64,000 nt of DNA, from NCBI GenBank assembly GCA_026391835.1, contig JAPLDF010000008.1, positions 34,606-98,605 on the forward strand, written 5' to 3'. Source of the DNA: Bacteroidota bacterium. Its GTDB lineage: Bacteria > Bacteroidota > Bacteroidia > Bacteroidales > FEN-979. Positions 1 to 10,312 of the stretch are shown here, one piece after another (within the stretch, counting starts at the first letter, position 1; each line of letters opens with the position of its first letter). The position numbers and the translations under genes are program-made. The notes beneath the pieces were generated by a model that was not told where the DNA came from, searched no databases, and saw only the letters and a program-made list of their open reading frames with translations.

Positions 1-1148
1 TCAGGAATTTATCCACATCTGTCATGGTTTTTAATCCGGGATGAAAGTGTGGTACTACGGCAACAGCAGAAGGGAATGGAGCCGGATGGGGAAAAACGTA
101 CTTTGTCGGGACCGGAGAATCAGTCCTAATTGACTTGTTCACAATATAATCCAGGGTATCTTCAGGGTAATTTTTCTTTAACAGTTGAAGCAGGGCAGCG
201 CAGGTCACAGAACCTATTTCCTTGTTGAAAAAGGTGTCCTTTTTGATCACACTATCCGGATACCTGAAGGTTAATGTGTCCGCCGGATCAAGTGCACTTA
301 CAAAACTCCTGTATTCAGTGTAAAGACGACTGATATCAATATGATCTCTTTTTTCCCTGGCAATGTAAAGCAGGTAAAGATATCTTTTGATCAGATCCGG
401 TGCCGATGACATGAAAAACAAGCCCGAATCAGCAGGCTCTACCTGGAAATCAGACCGGTATAATTGCATATTTTGATTGTACCCGGCATTCCTGAAATGG
501 TATAATCCGGCATACCATGAGAGGGAATCCAGGTATATCGTATCCGAATTTTTCGCGGAATAGAATATTCTTTTAAAATCGGGATAGATGTCGCGGTTGA
601 ACAAGGGTGAAATGACTGCCGCCAGTTGATTCAACCCATCGTTGAAATCATAGTAGGAACGGGTATCAAATTTTATGAATTCATAAAATGAATTGCATTC
701 CAAATCAAGGCAATCTATTCCTGGTTCAAAATAACGGAGTCTGTTTGGATAATCACTTGCCCAATTCCTGATTAGAACCGGTACTCCCGTCTGGAAATAG
801 CGTTCCCGGGATTCTACAAACAGATCCTTCCACTCCAGCAATGTTTTCCGGCTGGCCACCGTATCTTTTCTGAAGGTTTGTTTTCCCTTGTTGAGCGACC
901 ACAGGGCTTTTGTAAAATTGTACAGTTTGCTGTTCAACCTGATGAATTGCGTGTCGCGGATCGAGGATAATTCACTCTCTTCATACCGGAGGATTTTCGA
1001 GATCCGGTCCGGGCGGAGTGTGTCAAAATATTGGCACGTAAGGGAGAGGTTTACGAAAGCCTGCGCCAGGGTAAGAGAATCATTGGAGGCTTTTACCCCA
1101 TTTATAGAAAATATGGTGATCAGTACGATGATTACTGCAAATCTCATG
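1..1148 (-). CDS. Exported protein of unknown function, partial, with apparent 5' frameshift
   Basis: A minus-strand frame is open from about 1144 to the left edge (about 380 codons, no stop), so the C-terminus lies outside the window. It begins with a hydrophobic signal-like stretch (AVIIVLITIFSINGVKAS), then a soluble sequence rich in Tyr, Asp and Arg with no domain I recognise. No start codon lies in this frame next to the signal peptide. An ATG at 1148-1146 followed by AGA TTT would fit perfectly, but a fourth T at 1139-1142 puts it out of frame and leads to an early stop. Either the T-run has one base too many in the assembly or the gene is recently broken. The signal-like stretch and the uninterrupted length support a real gene; its function is not inferable. 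Confidence 0.6.
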
Positions 1149-1221
1149 ATCGCTGGATGAAAATCTGCCGTAAATGTAAAACTATTTTATATGTGTTTAG
1201 ACTAATTACAAATAATAATGA

Positions 1222-2205
1222 TTAATTATTGTTAATAATCATAACACCAATCCGTTCTGCTTCTTTGATCACAGTTTCATAACCCTTTAACGTATTCATC
1301 AGTAAATCTTCATCGATGCGGATTTTGTTTTTTTCAAACAGCAGCACGACCGTAGAACCCCCGAATTTGAAATACCCCTTCTCCTGCCCTTTTTTTACAA
1401 AATTCCCGGAATAAGTCTGTACGATACTTCCTACCATGGTTGCACCCACTTCAGTCATTACAACATCTCCGAACAAGGGGTTTGAAATGATGCAAAATTC
1501 TCTTTTGTTGAGGCAGAAAATTTCAGCCATTTTACGCAAAGCAAGGGGGTTAACTGAATAATAATCCCCATCAATCCGGGTGACGGGTGAGACACTCCCG
1601 CTGATCGGAAAATGGAAACGGTGGTAATCGAAAGGGGCCAGCCGGATGATCACCAGGGTGCCCTCAAGATAATTTTGAGCAAGGCGGGTATTGTTCAAAA
1701 ACGAAAAAACATCGAAACGGTATCCTTTGATGATAAAATCGTTGTTGCTGATATTGGCATATGCCAGTATTTTTCCATCGGCAGGCGACACTGCAACGGT
1801 TACGCTGGTATCCACCGGCCTGGCATTGCTCTTTAGTTTCCGGGTAAAGAAATCGTTGAAGGAGCTGAACTCCTGTTTTTGGGCGGAACCCAGGTCGATA
1901 CCAAATTCATCCACAAAGGGTTGTATTTTTTTTGCCGATGAAGGATGGTCCATGCTATTGCCATAAACAGACGAAACCACCTTTCTTTTCGCCAGCGCCC
2001 ACAATGTTGCTTCGCCAACCGGATTATTATACAGCCACACCAGCCACTTTTCACCAGCCACTTTTTCCGTTTTTAACAAGCCGCTTTGCCTGTCGTAATA
2101 CCGGATGGGAGCTTGTGGCGGCAACGGGTATAAAGCCAGGATGGCAATGACGGCAAGCAATAACAGGATGAGGCCCCACCTCTTTTTGGTTTTTAAAATG
2201 TTCAT
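1222..2205 (-). CDS. psd: Phosphatidylserine decarboxylase proenzyme
   Basis: Makes phosphatidylethanolamine from phosphatidylserine at the inner membrane, using a pyruvoyl group formed by self-cleavage. The 327-aa product starts with one membrane segment (about residues 9-26). It then shows SFNDFFTRKLK (about 110-120), the HRFHFPISG block near residue 195, and FGGST near residue 280. The Ser of FGGST is the expected cleavage site that splits the proenzyme into beta and alpha chains. Length and motif order fit the longer class of PSD enzymes seen in Bacteroidota, plants and clostridia. The start is an ATG in front of a basic n-region. It stands alone: the unknown exported gene lies downstream and 177 bp of IS-like intergenic DNA lies upstream. 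The family assignment is secure. Confidence 0.95.
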   Translation of the reverse strand: MNILKTKKRWGLILLLLAVIAILALYPLPPQAPIRYYDRQSGLLKTEKVAGEKWLVWLYNNPVGEATLWALAKRKVVSSVYGNSMDHPSSAKKIQPFVDEFGIDLGSAQKQEFSSFNDFFTRKLKSNARPVDTSVTVAVSPADGKILAYANISNNDFIIKGYRFDVFSFLNNTRLAQNYLEGTLVIIRLAPFDYHRFHFPISGSVSPVTRIDGDYYSVNPLALRKMAEIFCLNKREFCIISNPLFGDVVMTEVGATMVGSIVQTYSGNFVKKGQEKGYFKFGGSTVVLLFEKNKIRIDEDLLMNTLKGYETVIKEAERIGVMIINNN

Positions 2206-2316
2206 CTGTTATGATTTGTTTTTTATACGTCAGAAAGAATATGGGAAAAGCGTTCACATTAACCAATCTTTGCCGGCGTGAAATGATCACCCCTGTATGT
2301 GAATTATTAACAGGTT

Positions 2317-2365
2317 AAGGTGGTCAATCAAAACCGGCAGAAGGTGGTCAGATGGCTAGGCTTTT
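2317..2365. repeat. Degenerate insertion-sequence end (AAGGTGGTCA pair)
   Basis: AAGGTGGTCA occurs at 2317-2326 and again at 2341-2350, exactly 24 bp apart, followed by a GGCTTTTCCA stretch. The same arrangement, including the 24-bp period and TTTTTTCCA, recurs at 30953-31005. Multiple spaced GGTGGTCA boxes are what I would expect at an IS21-family terminus in Bacteroidota. No transposase gene is present, so this is inferred to be a leftover end. Confidence 0.5.
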
Positions 2366-2382
2366 CCAATCAGGATCAGAAT

Positions 2383-5300
2383 CTATCTGTTTACCAGAAT
2401 TTTCCGAATAATCCGGCTGTCGGAATTTCGTAAAATAAGGGTATAGAGACCACCCGGGACAGGCCCCAGGTCCACAACTTTTTCTGCCTTCCCGCTGAGA
2501 ATGGAAATACGACCACTGTATACCTGTTCTCCCAGTGTGTTATAAACTTCGACCTGGTACCCGTATGCTGGGCAATTGTGGATGGTAATTTTAAACCGGC
2601 CGATATTTGGGACCGGGAAGATCTCAATATTCCCGGCATTTTGATCATCGATACCAACAACAATGGAAATGGCGTTGGAAGTATCGGATGAACAGCCGTT
2701 AAGGGTTACCACGGCTGAGTATAATCCTGTTGCCAGTGTTACAACATATGATTGCCCGGTGGCTCCCGGAATGTTGGTTCCATTGTAGAGCCATTGATTT
2801 CCGGCAGGGGCGCTTGAAGTCAGAACATATCCTGCGGCAGTGACGATCGGGGCGGGTGGGATGGGGTTCACTGTTACGCCGAGGTTTGACGCGGTTCCGT
2901 TGCCGCAAATGTTGTTACCAATAACCGTGATGCTCCCCGAAACAGCACTGACAGCAAAATTCACCGTGATGGTATTGGTTCCCGCCCCGGTGGCAATGGT
3001 TGCCCCGGCCGGAAGGGTCCATAGATAAGTAACGGCACCCGGAATGGCAGCAACTGAATACGCTACCCCCTGGGTTCCTGCGCAAAGGGTTGAAAGGCCT
3101 GCGATGGTGCCTGCCGCAGATGGAAGACTGCTGACCGTGACATTGAATACCGTGGGGTTTTGTGCCTGGCAGCCGCTGCCATTGGTGTAGCTTATGCCTG
3201 TTGATTGCGCGCCTGTTGTATTCCATTGCACCATGATGGAATTAGAGCCACTCCCTGATACGATTGTACCGCCAGGTGATATGGTCCAGAGGTAATTGCT
3301 CATCCCCGGTTCGGTCGTATAGGAATAATTGCCTGTTCCCAGGCAGACGGTGTTTGCCCCGGTGACAGTAGGTACCGGCAGTTGGTTTACCGTGACGCCC
3401 AATGTTGAAGTTGGTCCTGCCGAACAGGAGTTACTCCCGGCAACAGTGATAATGCCTGAGACAGATCCGGCGGGGTAACTCACCGTTATGGCACTGGTAC
3501 CCGCTCCAGCGGTGATGCTGGCCCCGCCCGGTACCGTCCAGATATAACTGGTGGCAAAGGTGACAGGTGCAACGCTGTATGTGACGCCGGCCTGGCCAAG
3601 GCATACGCTGTTGAGGCCTGTGATGGCTCCCGGTGTCAGGGGAGCCTGGCACCCGGTTGTAAAGCTCATATCCGAACCATAGGCAGTTCCGGCAGCGTTT
3701 GTTCCGGCACAGCGGAAGTGATAAAGGGTGTTGGCCGCGAGGCCGCTAATGGATGCCAAAACGGGTGTAGGCGTTGATCCGCTGAAAGAAGCAGGCGTCG
3801 CAGGCGTGTTGTTTCCGTAGCCGGTTGTTAAACCCCAGTCGAATGATGCCGTCGATGTGGTGTTGTTGGCATTGACAGATCCGTTCAATTGGGCATTGTT
3901 ACCACCGATGTTTGTAGCCGCATTGGTCACAACAGCAGGTGCCACCGCCGTTGTGGTAAAAGAAAAATCACTGCCATAGCTGGTCCCTGATGAGTTGGTT
4001 CCGGCTACCCGGAAATGATACGTTGTTGCAGGCAATAATCCGGCCAGGTTGGCCAGAACGGGTGTGGGAGTTGTTCCGGTGACGGTGGGAGGTACGCCTG
4101 CAATTGAATTCCCGTACGAGGTTGTCAATCCCCAATGAAATGATACTGAGGTGCTCAGGCTGTTGGCATTGACTGAACCGTTCAGGGTGGCTCCTGTCGA
4201 CGTGATTCCGGTAGCCGCGAGTGTGATGACGATCGGAAGCGTTGAAGGTTGTCCCGAAATGGTGATCAGCAGGGAATCCTTCATTGTAACATCCTGAACC
4301 GCTGTAGCTTTTGCATAAACCGTCCCATTGTTGAGGGCAGTGACCAGCCCGGTTGCACTGATCGATGCGGTCCCTGTTCCCGGGACAATACTCCAGGTGA
4401 CGTTTTGATTGGAGGTGGCAGGTAATACGGTAGCAACCATCTGCAGCGTTCCGCCGAGGGTGGTGATGAGGGCAGGAACGCTCCCCTGGGTTGCAACGAC
4501 CACACCGATGAGCCCGCCGATCGATATTCCCTGGGCGTAACCCATGTAATCAGTGCCCCGGTTCTCAGTCCACACACCCGCGCAGCGGTTTGGCCCGTCA
4601 GGGGTAAAACCATACCTCATCTTGCCCGATGCAGCCGTGGCTGTGGTAGAACTGATTTCAACCCGGTTTCCCGGCCACACAAAATTGCCATTGGCATCCA
4701 GCCTGGTTGCATAAATTTTATAACTCACATCATAACTCATGAACATGGGCGCATCAGATGTCAGGGCAAGGTTTCCGCAACGCTGGTCTGTATTGCCACT
4801 GATGGCATAAACAACCTTGCCCTGGTCTGTAAACTGCCGTGTACCCGTGGTTTTCAGGAATTTCTGAACATAAACACCATAGGTGGTCTGGTTGGGGTTT
4901 GAAAAATTGCAGACGGACCAAACATAGTTCGACCCGGGAGTCATGTTGATGCTTGTCTCTGCCTGGTAATTATCACCCGATGCAACTGACGTATTGAAAT
5001 TGGAGCCGTTCATTCCCCAGGGTATGGTTCCGCCCGGGTTAATCCTCTGAAGAAAGGAGTTGAAGCGCATGCCGGATGCGGCATAATAGCCAAAATAGGT
5101 AGTGTCGGATTCAGCTAAAATGGAATAATACCTGTATCCGGCCGTGGTCTGGTTGCAGATCTGCAAAGGTGAATACAGGGCAGCCCCGGCATTATCAAAC
5201 ATCTGTGCGTATAAAGTGCTGTAAATACCACCCTTTTGATATACCATGGTGAATTTTCCGGCTGTATTCGCAATGATCTGGCCCCGGGTCGTAGTGGATG

Positions 5301-5916
5301 TTCCAACTAAAATGATGACGGGGGTGGCCCATGCGAGAGTCCCGCCCGTGGTAATCTTCTGAAGATTCAGGGTGTTCCCCGCATCAGCGTTCCAGGTTAC
5401 CACGACCTCCCCTGTGTTTAAGGCTGCAGGATAAGGGGCAAGGCCACCACCCAGCACAATCCCGCCTGCCCCCCACAATTGGGTGCCGGTCTGGGATATC
5501 TTGTAAAGCACAGCCTGCATCGTTCCTGTTCTCTGGTCCTGGCAACCGATGATCAGGTTGTTTGAACCATCCACACAAACATTGAAAACATAAGTAGCTG
5601 TTCCCGACGACTGGTTGCTGACAAGCATTCCATCAGGGCCTAGCAATTTATAACCGTTTGCATCAATTAACTGGGCCCTCATGTCGTAATTACCGGCATT
5701 TTCATGGTAAAATGCGATCCATGTTTTTCCATCTGTTGTGGAAGCCGACTGGATATCGGCGGTGGGAAGTCCTGAAATCAGGAGGTTAACCGAGGTATTG
5801 GTGTTCCATTGTGCAAAGGATGCTCCCGGCAGAAGGGAGATGACAGCAGAGATGGAAAACAGGTAAATACCCCGGAACAACCGGGATATGCAAGAAATAC
5901 AGGGAATGGATGTCAT
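2383..5916 (-). CDS. T9SS-exported Big2/FN3-like/PKD-repeat surface protein
   Basis: A 1177-aa cell-surface or secreted protein. A signal peptide ends near residue 36 (GASFA/QWN). Residues 40-470 form a repetitive beta-rich region with recurring L..I...G...W turns (propeller-like). About 475-555 is a bacterial Ig-like Big2 domain (VTWSIVPGTGTASISATGLV). Two fibronectin-III-like repeats of the TTYHFRVAGTNSSGT type follow (about 560-750), then three PKD-like modules with conserved YSVAP and W.LP.GA.I..GAG patterns (about 755-1015) and one Ig-like module. The last 80 residues are a T9SS type A sorting domain (IFPVPNIGRFKITI, ending GGLYTLILRNSDSRIIRKILV). Secretion through T9SS and adhesion are family-level inferences; no catalytic domain is visible. 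It reads divergently from the propeller gene on the right. Confidence 0.85.
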   Translation of the reverse strand: MTSIPCISCISRLFRGIYLFSISAVISLLPGASFAQWNTNTSVNLLISGLPTADIQSASTTDGKTWIAFYHENAGNYDMRAQLIDANGYKLLGPDGMLVSNQSSGTATYVFNVCVDGSNNLIIGCQDQRTGTMQAVLYKISQTGTQLWGAGGIVLGGGLAPYPAALNTGEVVVTWNADAGNTLNLQKITTGGTLAWATPVIILVGTSTTTRGQIIANTAGKFTMVYQKGGIYSTLYAQMFDNAGAALYSPLQICNQTTAGYRYYSILAESDTTYFGYYAASGMRFNSFLQRINPGGTIPWGMNGSNFNTSVASGDNYQAETSINMTPGSNYVWSVCNFSNPNQTTYGVYVQKFLKTTGTRQFTDQGKVVYAISGNTDQRCGNLALTSDAPMFMSYDVSYKIYATRLDANGNFVWPGNRVEISSTTATAASGKMRYGFTPDGPNRCAGVWTENRGTDYMGYAQGISIGGLIGVVVATQGSVPALITTLGGTLQMVATVLPATSNQNVTWSIVPGTGTASISATGLVTALNNGTVYAKATAVQDVTMKDSLLITISGQPSTLPIVITLAATGITSTGATLNGSVNANSLSTSVSFHWGLTTSYGNSIAGVPPTVTGTTPTPVLANLAGLLPATTYHFRVAGTNSSGTSYGSDFSFTTTAVAPAVVTNAATNIGGNNAQLNGSVNANNTTSTASFDWGLTTGYGNNTPATPASFSGSTPTPVLASISGLAANTLYHFRCAGTNAAGTAYGSDMSFTTGCQAPLTPGAITGLNSVCLGQAGVTYSVAPVTFATSYIWTVPGGASITAGAGTSAITVSYPAGSVSGIITVAGSNSCSAGPTSTLGVTVNQLPVPTVTGANTVCLGTGNYSYTTEPGMSNYLWTISPGGTIVSGSGSNSIMVQWNTTGAQSTGISYTNGSGCQAQNPTVFNVTVSSLPSAAGTIAGLSTLCAGTQGVAYSVAAIPGAVTYLWTLPAGATIATGAGTNTITVNFAVSAVSGSITVIGNNICGNGTASNLGVTVNPIPPAPIVTAAGYVLTSSAPAGNQWLYNGTNIPGATGQSYVVTLATGLYSAVVTLNGCSSDTSNAISIVVGIDDQNAGNIEIFPVPNIGRFKITIHNCPAYGYQVEVYNTLGEQVYSGRISILSGKAEKVVDLGPVPGGLYTLILRNSDSRIIRKILVNR

Positions 5917-6174
5917 GGGTTGGAAATTTGTTTAGGGAATAAATCTGTTTCTGATAAGAGAGAATTTGAAGCAATAAAGAACAGGAACCTTCAGGGGTAT
6001 GTCTGAAAACAGGTTTCAACCCGGTTAGCAGCACGATAAAGGTATAAAATTATTTCTTGCATGGTTAATCATTCCTTATTTTTACAGAAGAATTACATTT
6101 GTCACTGCTCACTGAAATATACAGAGCCAGGCGTCATCGGCTGCAACACATTTGCAATTTTAAACCTTACTGCC

Positions 6175-8283
6175 ATGAAAAGGACAGCAATTATTCTTTG
6201 TTTCTCCCTGCTTGCCACATTGACTTACGCGCAATGGACATGGAAAAATCCCCTGCCACAAGGAAACACCCTTAATTCACTCTGTTTCATCGATGCAACT
6301 ACAGGGTATTCTGCAGGAGAATGCGGTACTATTTTAAAAACCGAAGACAGCGGCCTGACCTGGACAATATTATCGGGCGGAACAACCTGCGACCTCTACT
6401 CGGTTTTCTTTACCGATCGGGATAACGGTTTCGTTGTGGGCGACCGGACCATCAGGAAAACCGTTGACGGTGGATTATCCTGGCAGGATGTCGGAGACGG
6501 GTATGACAATGTTGCATTCAGGGATGTTTTCTTCCCTGATGCACAAACAGGGTATGCGGCCGGGTACCTGGGTAAAATGTATAAAACCGTTGATGCTGGC
6601 CAAACATGGAACATCCTGGTGACCGGCACCACAAATGATATTTACTCCGTTTACTTTACCGATGTCAATACCGGGTTTGCGGTAGGTGAAGATGGTTTAT
6701 TTGCAAAAACCACCGATGGCGGGTTGAACTGGACGCTGGATACCATTGGCCCCTGGGCATTAAACCTTTATACAGTTTGTTTTCCTGATGCCAATACCGG
6801 CTATGCTGCTGGTAGTTATGGGACCTTGTTAAAGACTGTCAACGGTGGTGCTACATGGTCTCCGCAAACATCCGGAATGTCCAGCCCGATCATGGATTTA
6901 GCCTTCCCGGATAACACTACAGGTTATGCGGCTGGTGGTTTCGGGACACTTTTAAAGACTGCCAACGGCGGTGCGACATGGACCATGATGAACTCCGATA
7001 CGCTCGGGTTTCAGTTTAATGCAATTCACTTTACAGGTGCAGCAAATGGTATTGCTGTCGGCTATAAAGGGAAAATTGCCAGGACCGGTGACGGAGGTGC
7101 TACCTGGACCGGAACATCGAACATGAATTGTATGTACAATATCACATCCTTTTCATTTTCAGGATCCGATACTGCCTATGCTTCGGGCTACTGTTATTTG
7201 GGAAATTCAGTCAGAACGGCCATGCTGAAGAGTGTGAACGGAGGTGACGACTGGGTCTATTTGCCGGGAGGATCTGCAACCACAGGTGGCAGGTTGGCCG
7301 CCACAAACGGGCACACCGTTTACCAGGCTGGCCGGCAAGGCAGGATCATTAAAACCACTGACGGGGGAAACACCTGGAATGTTTTATCGACAGGAACTTC
7401 GTATGATTTATCTTCAATCTGTTTTATCAATGCTGATACCGGCCTGGCAACCGGCATGAACGGGAAAATGATAAAGACCATCAATGCCGGGAATTCCTGG
7501 TACAATGTAACAACCAATGTCTTTTATCCTCTCCATGGAATTTACTTTACTGATGCCAGTACCGGTTATGCCGTTGGTGATTCCGGGATTATTATAAAAA
7601 CAACCAATGGCGGACAATCATGGCTGCCAAAGACCAGCGGAACAAAACTTGCCCTTATGTCGGTCTTTTTTCCCGATGCAAATACGGGTTACGCTGCAGG
7701 TGGATGGCATATGACCGGAATTGTCCTTAAAACCACCAACGGGGGGGCAACATGGCAAAAGGTATTCAACGGGAATAAAAACTGGCTGCAATCAGTTTAT
7801 TGTACCGATGTTAACACCTGTTATGTTGCCAGTGGCGACGACTATTACGCAGGTGGTATCATCAAAACAACCGACGGGGGCCTGACCTGGTTTGAACAAC
7901 CGCTGCCAAATACCTATGAGCCACTTTCACAAATCTTTTTTAAAGATGCAACCACAGGTTTTGTGACAGGAAATGCCGGCATTATTCTGAAAACTGATAA
8001 TGGTGGCGGAACTGTCCGGATCAATGAAATCCAAAGTCCTGTATCTGCATTCTCTGTTTTCCCCAACCCGGCTGCCGGAAAAGTAGCTTTGACAACTAAT
8101 GGAACCGGAAATGACGAAATCCGCGTGAACATTCTGACGGTGACAGGAAATGTCGTTTTCGAGGCTAAATTCAGGAATCTGAAGGTGTATGAGGTTGATG
8201 TGTCAAAGTTTATTCGTGGTTTGTACCTCGTAAAGATTCAGACCCCGGCCGGAACAGAGGTGAAAAAGTTGATGATTAATTGA
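6175..8283 (+). CDS. T9SS-exported Ycf48-like beta-propeller protein
   Basis: A 702-aa exported protein built from about a dozen repeats of roughly 45 residues with the pattern F.D..TGYA.G..G.I.KT.DGG.TW, the signature of Ycf48/BNR-type propellers. The C-terminal 75 residues are a T9SS type A sorting domain (FSVFPNPAAGKVALTT, ending RGLYLVKIQTPAGTEVKKLMI). I chose the ATG at 6175, not the longer open frame from 6061, because it directly precedes a classical signal peptide (MKRTAIILCFSLLATLTYAQ). Plant and cyanobacterial Ycf48 assists photosystem II assembly, but that role does not apply here; in Bacteroidota such proteins are generic secreted propellers of unknown ligand. It faces and nearly abuts the minus-strand gene ending at 8291. 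Confidence 0.88.
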   Translation: MKRTAIILCFSLLATLTYAQWTWKNPLPQGNTLNSLCFIDATTGYSAGECGTILKTEDSGLTWTILSGGTTCDLYSVFFTDRDNGFVVGDRTIRKTVDGGLSWQDVGDGYDNVAFRDVFFPDAQTGYAAGYLGKMYKTVDAGQTWNILVTGTTNDIYSVYFTDVNTGFAVGEDGLFAKTTDGGLNWTLDTIGPWALNLYTVCFPDANTGYAAGSYGTLLKTVNGGATWSPQTSGMSSPIMDLAFPDNTTGYAAGGFGTLLKTANGGATWTMMNSDTLGFQFNAIHFTGAANGIAVGYKGKIARTGDGGATWTGTSNMNCMYNITSFSFSGSDTAYASGYCYLGNSVRTAMLKSVNGGDDWVYLPGGSATTGGRLAATNGHTVYQAGRQGRIIKTTDGGNTWNVLSTGTSYDLSSICFINADTGLATGMNGKMIKTINAGNSWYNVTTNVFYPLHGIYFTDASTGYAVGDSGIIIKTTNGGQSWLPKTSGTKLALMSVFFPDANTGYAAGGWHMTGIVLKTTNGGATWQKVFNGNKNWLQSVYCTDVNTCYVASGDDYYAGGIIKTTDGGLTWFEQPLPNTYEPLSQIFFKDATTGFVTGNAGIILKTDNGGGTVRINEIQSPVSAFSVFPNPAAGKVALTTNGTGNDEIRVNILTVTGNVVFEAKFRNLKVYEVDVSKFIRGLYLVKIQTPAGTEVKKLMIN

Positions 8284-8290
8284 CCGGAGG

Positions 8291-10312
8291 TCACTGTTTG
8301 ATGATCTTCTTCATTCCTGCATGCCCCCCGGCGACAACCCTCACAAGATAAATTCCCCGGACCTGGCCGGCAAGCGAGAAATCATGTTTCCTTCCCTGCT
8401 TCCGGGTGCTTTCAAAGATCAGTGATCCCATGCCGTTGTAACACATCACCGAAACAGCAGATTCCCCCGGATCGGCATACAATTCAACCGTGAACATGTT
8501 TGAGGTCGGGTTGGGCCAGATCCTGAAGAGATCGTCCCTCACTGGCTCGTGGATTGCGGATCCCGTGGAATCCCGGTTCTCCTGGTGCAGCATGTCGCGC
8601 TGACCGGCTCCGTTACCGGATACCGCAGAAAGCGGTTGCATCGAACCAAAAACAATGCCCGACACCTGGCTGCAGAACTGTCCTGTAGTTGTGATCCCCG
8701 CCCAGACCTGTGCTCCGTTTTTAGCAATGAAGCCCGGAAGAAAACTTATTTTCTGTCCGGCAATAAAATAGGCACGGCCGCCGGAAAAGGATGCCGGACC
8801 AACTAGAAGGGTTTGAAGGGCATTGTAGCAGGTTGTATCTGATGGCCCTTTCAATTCACCGGCCACCGGACATGACACGGGGATAATGCGTGTCTGCAAT
8901 GTGTTTATGACGGAAGGATTGATGACAAGGTTAATCATCATGCTGTCACAGGGACTGTAAACATGAAAGTTGTTTGCGCCGTTCTGTGTGAACATCGGTA
9001 TGCCGGGATACTCTGCAGAAATAGTGTATTCACCCTTATCCAGGACAAACCCGTATTTACCCCCGTTCTGGCTCCTTGTGTAATCCAGCAGCAATGATGA
9101 GCCTTGTGGCTTTATTTTCACGCCGACATTGTCGATGGGATCATTGGCCTTTGCAAGGCTATTCTTGAAAACCATGCCACCGGCAAAAGCCATCATGCGT
9201 GAATTCCAGGGATGCTGGCACATTTTCGGATAATGGATCGTATCTACTATCCTGCTTGACGATATATTGAGGGTATCAGCATCTTCCCACGAATAAACAT
9301 CCCCCAGGTATGTCTCTATATCACAGGGGAACATGGGATCAGGCACCGTTAAAATGATGGAACCGCTGTTTGCACAGGTGTGAACAGCATATTGTCCGTT
9401 CACGATGGGAGCTGTTGCCAGGGTATCATATCCTCCGGTGCTGTTGCCTGTACCCAACAGGTAAGCCATGCCTCCTGAAAGAGGTGTTTGAGGCACTGTG
9501 TTCCTCACGATATCACCCGTGACTGTATATATACCAATGGTCATGGTGACCGTATTGGAAGAGACAGGATTAACCTGGACACAGGTAGCATTTGAAGTCA
9601 TGATGCACATCACGGTATTGCCATTGGCCGGTACAAAGGAATAGGTTGAATTTGTGGCACCGGTAACAACGGTTCCGTTCTTTTTCCATTGGTATGCCGG
9701 TGAGGTTCCCCCGTTCACGGCGTTGGCCGTGAATGTCACCGTGGTCCCGGGGCACACCGGGTTGGCTGAGGCTGTGATTGTCACGCTGGCTGCAACGGCA
9801 GGCACAACACTTACGTCGACCGTTCCGTAGTAATATCCGCCGGATGGAGGACGGTAGTTAATCGTGAGTGAAAAGGTTCCTGATCCATATCCTTCCCCGT
9901 TGCACAGGCCGCTGCCGTTAACCGTCTGCCCGTTGCCAATCGTAACTGAGCCGGGCGGGTAAAGGGTGGGATTCTTAACATTGGCCGCCCAGGTTGATCC
10001 CTCTTTCAACCAGTGGAAGACGGCGTGCTCACTGTTGCACCCTTCAGGGAAATTACAGGAGAGCATGATCGGGTTCCCGTTGCAGACCGGGTTCTCAAGA
10101 ACGGCCTGTGAAACGGCCCTGCAGGGACTCAGCGTGACCAGGGCGATTACAGCCAGGGCGAACACCCGGTTTACCAGCTTCTCGGGGGGAATTATGTTGC
10201 GCGTGTGATACCCTGACCTGGGAATGGCTGGTTGTAAATAACCGGTTTTGGCTCCAGGTAATCCTTTCCAGATCACCTTAACGCCGCTCATCATTGTTGT
10301 TTTCATATACAT
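8291..10312 (-). CDS. T9SS-exported Ig-like / 3-coathanger-stack protein
   Basis: A 673-aa exported protein. An ATG at 10312 or 10306 gives a long n-region before the signal peptide at about residues 48-68 (RVFALAVIALVTLSPCRAVS). A GTG within that region could be the true start. About residues 170-250 is an Ig-like module (ANPVCPGTTVTFTA, AYQWKKNGTVV). About 255-320 resembles a carboxypeptidase-regulatory-like beta sandwich (YTVTGDIVRNTVPQTPLSGG). Near residues 485-555 is a 3-coathanger-stack module (TTCYNALQTLLV, AGQKISFLPGF), and the last 80 residues are a T9SS type A sorting domain (FRIWPNPTSNMFTVEL). It is last in the minus-strand run of surface genes, 347 bp after its neighbour, so it may have its own promoter. 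Confidence 0.82.
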   Translation of the reverse strand: MYMKTTMMSGVKVIWKGLPGAKTGYLQPAIPRSGYHTRNIIPPEKLVNRVFALAVIALVTLSPCRAVSQAVLENPVCNGNPIMLSCNFPEGCNSEHAVFHWLKEGSTWAANVKNPTLYPPGSVTIGNGQTVNGSGLCNGEGYGSGTFSLTINYRPPSGGYYYGTVDVSVVPAVAASVTITASANPVCPGTTVTFTANAVNGGTSPAYQWKKNGTVVTGATNSTYSFVPANGNTVMCIMTSNATCVQVNPVSSNTVTMTIGIYTVTGDIVRNTVPQTPLSGGMAYLLGTGNSTGGYDTLATAPIVNGQYAVHTCANSGSIILTVPDPMFPCDIETYLGDVYSWEDADTLNISSSRIVDTIHYPKMCQHPWNSRMMAFAGGMVFKNSLAKANDPIDNVGVKIKPQGSSLLLDYTRSQNGGKYGFVLDKGEYTISAEYPGIPMFTQNGANNFHVYSPCDSMMINLVINPSVINTLQTRIIPVSCPVAGELKGPSDTTCYNALQTLLVGPASFSGGRAYFIAGQKISFLPGFIAKNGAQVWAGITTTGQFCSQVSGIVFGSMQPLSAVSGNGAGQRDMLHQENRDSTGSAIHEPVRDDLFRIWPNPTSNMFTVELYADPGESAVSVMCYNGMGSLIFESTRKQGRKHDFSLAGQVRGIYLVRVVAGGHAGMKKIIKQ

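Noticed and set aside
6061..6174. N-terminal extension of the Ycf48-like protein
   Set aside because: It would bury the clear signal peptide beginning at 6175; the extra 38 residues look random.
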